Assembly (NCBI GenBank): GCA_900549755.1
Contig: URPQ01000002.1
Coordinates: forward strand, 10,183-74,182
Direction of reading: 5' to 3'
Length of the DNA: 64,000 nt
Source of the DNA: an uncultured Oscillospiraceae bacterium
Lineage (GTDB): Bacteria; Bacillota; Clostridia; Oscillospirales; Acutalibacteraceae
The notes under the pieces were generated by a model. The model was given only the letters and a program-made list of their open reading frames with translations. It was not told the DNA's origin and made no database searches. This document shows, one piece after another, positions 61,615-64,000 of this stretch (the stretch's first letter is position 1; every line of letters starts with the position of its first letter). A program made the translations under genes and the position numbers.

Positions 61615-63732
61615 TCAGGTTCTTAAAGCAATTTCTTCAGAAATATTGACGACAAACTCGCTCATCTGCTGGAAAATCGTCACACAAAGCAGTAAAAGGA
61701 AAAGAATTACCGCAATCGCAATAAATATTACGATAATCGCAAGCAGGGTTTTTCCGCTTGAATACTGATGCACCACGGCGGTTCCCGCAAAGAGCAAAAA
61801 CGCCATCCAGATATACATAAGCATTGTTAAAATTCCGTAAAGCGCCGCTTCGTCCAGAGTAATTACATTGCTTATAATTATTAAAGCAGGCATAAACAAA
61901 AGCAGCGGAGTAAGCGAATAGCAGGTATACATATAAATCCGTTTCATATTACCCGAGCCGTTCATCAGCGATGTGACCGACCAGTTAGCCACACACCAAA
62001 GCGCCGCGGGAACCAAAATCCCCGCGCACCCGCGCAGAAGAAGATTATCCGTTGCCGCTTTATTCCCCGAAACAAGGTAACCCGATACAGCCTGCATAAG
62101 CAAATTAAGAACAACTACCGCCGCTAAAATAACGGTCGCTCCGCCGAGACTTCCTCGGCTTTCAAAGGACATATCCCAAAAGCCGTCGAACGGATGGCGC
62201 ATTATATAAAAGCCGTAGCACGCTTTATTTAAAAGCTCGCGCGTTTTGCTTTCCTTTTTCACCTTTTTGGTTTTTTTATTTAAAAGCCGCTTTGCGGCGA
62301 AAATAAGTACGGCGACCAAAATAATACCTGCAATTACGGGTGCCGCAAAGCGTGAGCCTAACTCGTTGCGATAGAGCGAAAAGGCTTTTGAATAGCCCTC
62401 GGTATCGTCTGCAAATCGGAAAAGCTTCATTGCCGTGCGGTAGTCCTTATCCCTTAACGCCTGACGCGCCTTTCCGCTGTATGCTATCTGACAACCCGAG
62501 TTAAGCGAAAGAACGTCGTTCCACGCCGCCGCTGAGCCTTCATAGTCTCCCGATTTTTCACAAACCGCAGCTTTTACTATCGCCGCGGCGTATTCATTTC
62601 TTTTGAAGAGCTTGACAGAGCCGCTTTTCGCGTCAAGCACGGCGATATTGTCCCCGTAATAGCAAAGCGCCTCAGGTGTGCCTAAATCGGAAATACTGTC
62701 TCCCTTTTTGCCGAATTCAAACAGCAGGTTACCGTCCTTATCATAGGTGAAAACACGGCACCGCGTGCTGTCTAAAACGCTGTAAATACCGTCCTTGTAA
62801 ACGGCAATTTCGGTAAGCTTTGACGCCATGGTTTCTCTTGTAACCGTATCGTCAAAAAGCACATCCCCCATAGGAGGAATATTACCGTTTCTAAGCAGAA
62901 CATCGCTCCCCTTAGGATTAAGCCGTCTTACGGGAGCTAACTGCTTGCTTTTGCTTGAAAGAAAGCTGCGCATCTCGCTGTCGGTATTGGTTGAGACGGT
63001 GGTATATATAAAACCTTCCTCATCAATATCCATACCGCTGTATTCCGTAGGAATAAAAAGGAGCATTTTTGAAAGCTGTTCCTTTGTTGAAACGGAGCGC
63101 CAAAGCAACTCTGAAAAGCTCGGCACTACGGGAACAGAGCCGTAAAAACCGTAAAAAGAGCCGTCAAGACCGAGCTGATAAATTCCGTTGGTGTCGTCTC
63201 TTGAAAGCACATAAAGGCGTTCTGCGCTGTCAACCGAAATCTTTATCGGAACAAACGCCGAGTCTGAAAGCGTCACCTTTGAATCGGGGGCTGAAACAAC
63301 CGCTGTCAGCTGACCGTCCGCGTCGGTTTTAACTATGCGACCGTTTTCTGTATCGGCGATATAAACAGACCCGTTTTGAGAAACGAAAAAGCCATCGGGC
63401 GCGGAAAGTCCGATATTGTCCGCAATTACCTTCTTAAGCTCACCCGTATCCGAGAGAATAATAACCCGTCCGCCCGCTTTATCCAAAAGATAAAACTGTC
63501 CTGCACTGTATTTAATATCGGATATTTCACAAGCACCGACAACGCCAAGCGTTTTAGCGCTTATCTCCCTGTCAAAGGAATATGCCGCGGGTGCCGAAGT
63601 TACAGTTTCCTTTCCGAAGTAGGAGTATGAATCAAGTGAGGAATCGTAATATGCCGATGCGGCAAAGGGAAAAGCCGCGGTAATAAGTAAAAACATTCCT
63701 AAAAATAACGCTGTTTTTTTGTAAAGCTTCAT
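61615..63732 (-). CDS. NHL beta-propeller / Yip1-domain membrane protein
   Basis: A 705-residue paralogue of the 20611-22698 protein: signal peptide, NHL-type propeller (about 50-375, with GSVYIADTENGRIVKTD), TPR-like helices, central membrane helix (PVIAGIILVAVLIFA) and a C-terminal Yip1-like domain including CNW/CVANWSVTSLMNGSGN. ATG 63732 has GAGGTG 6 bases upstream and is preferred over 63741. Ten bases after the permease stop. Confidence 0.8.
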   Translation of the reverse strand: MKLYKKTALFLGMFLLITAAFPFAASAYYDSSLDSYSYFGKETVTSAPAAYSFDREISAKTLGVVGACEISDIKYSAGQFYLLDKAGGRVIILSDTGELKKVIADNIGLSAPDGFFVSQNGSVYIADTENGRIVKTDADGQLTAVVSAPDSKVTLSDSAFVPIKISVDSAERLYVLSRDDTNGIYQLGLDGSFYGFYGSVPVVPSFSELLWRSVSTKEQLSKMLLFIPTEYSGMDIDEEGFIYTTVSTNTDSEMRSFLSSKSKQLAPVRRLNPKGSDVLLRNGNIPPMGDVLFDDTVTRETMASKLTEIAVYKDGIYSVLDSTRCRVFTYDKDGNLLFEFGKKGDSISDLGTPEALCYYGDNIAVLDAKSGSVKLFKRNEYAAAIVKAAVCEKSGDYEGSAAAWNDVLSLNSGCQIAYSGKARQALRDKDYRTAMKLFRFADDTEGYSKAFSLYRNELGSRFAAPVIAGIILVAVLIFAAKRLLNKKTKKVKKESKTRELLNKACYGFYIMRHPFDGFWDMSFESRGSLGGATVILAAVVVLNLLMQAVSGYLVSGNKAATDNLLLRGCAGILVPAALWCVANWSVTSLMNGSGNMKRIYMYTCYSLTPLLLFMPALIIISNVITLDEAALYGILTMLMYIWMAFLLFAGTAVVHQYSSGKTLLAIIVIFIAIAVILFLLLLCVTIFQQMSEFVVNISEEIALRT

Positions 63733-63742
63733 TGAATGCACC

Positions 63743-64000
63743 TCAATCCTTCATACCCGAGGTCGCCATCGTCTGCAATACGTTTGACTGCGCGAACAGG
63801 AAGACCGCGATAGGCGGCAAAATAAGTAGCAACGAAACCGCCGAGGAAACGCCCGTTCTTGATATACCGCTTGTAATAATATTGTTAAGCGCAGTGGGCA
63901 GAGTCTTTAATTTTTCATCAAATATGTAACTGCCACCCGTGCTGTTCCAGATTCCCTGAAAGGAATAAATAAGCAAAGTCATTATCGCAGGCTTTACAAG
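63743..64000 (-). CDS. Carbohydrate ABC transporter permease, C-terminal part
   Basis: The frame is open to the right edge; only the last 85 or so residues are in the window. They match the C-terminus of the 22716-23582 permease (KPAxxTxxIYSFQGIWNSTG, SAVSLLLxLPP, MATSGMK versus MSSSGMK). The gene continues outside the window. It belongs to a second importer of the same type. Confidence 0.87.
   Translation of the reverse strand, partial: LVKPAIMTLLIYSFQGIWNSTGGSYIFDEKLKTLPTALNNIITSGISRTGVSSAVSLLLILPPIAVFLFAQSNVLQTMATSGMKD

Overview
The window reads as chromosome from a low-to-mid GC, spore-forming, anaerobic Clostridia, probably a gut Oscillospirales/Ruminococcaceae relative. The support is type I dockerins in five proteins, a sigma-E-type promoter in front of a SpoIIID remnant, a ZTP riboswitch over a clostridial-style purine operon, strong AGGAGG ribosome sites, and large carbohydrate-uptake loci. 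Apart from the partial gene at the left edge and a CHAP-domain remnant, all real genes run on the minus strand, so transcription goes from high to low coordinates.

Left end (1-6.5 kb), the accessory island. A retron is complete: promoter, folded msr-msd RNA with 15-nt a1/a2 repeats, and a retron-type reverse transcriptase carrying NAxxH, YxDD and VTG motifs. Directly upstream lies a soluble FtsH-like AAA+/HExxH protease, then four proteins of unknown function, one of which looks like an SMC/Rad50 head without a Walker A loop, and a WYL-domain regulator. Two promoters inside the island carry the same CGGTACAT element exactly 9 nt upstream of TATAAT, and the regulator's own leader carries tandem copies. 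I infer a regulated, possibly defensive, system. Its link to the retron is not proven.

6.6-31.8 kb, a glycan scavenging locus. It encodes two interleaved ABC sugar importers (four permeases, one ordinary and one very large solute-binding protein), an AraC regulator, DUF5696 and NHL/Yip1 membrane proteins, an AGE-family epimerase, a DUF4434-type putative hydrolase, two related alpha/alpha-toroid proteins, and surface proteins built from a repeated unrecognised module. A dockerin-bearing metallophosphoesterase closes the region. 32.2-43.6 kb holds the purine operon purE-C-F-M-N-O-AICAR formyltransferase-purD-purL behind a ZTP riboswitch. PurH function is split into two separate proteins.

43.6-49.1 kb is a scar: a CHAP fragment, an IS21 remnant joined to an IS256 remnant, a nagA fragment, a second partial nagB, and an integrase N-terminus, followed by a nagB with an in-frame stop. 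46.8-52.4 kb encodes two GH20 enzymes and a GH35 beta-galactosidase, a host-glycan type set. 52.5-64 kb is a second sugar locus (two dockerin proteins, one of them GH16, then DUF5696, GH36-like and NHL/Yip1 proteins and a permease cut by the window edge) that partly duplicates the cassette at 18-24 kb. I saw no rRNA, tRNA or CRISPR array.
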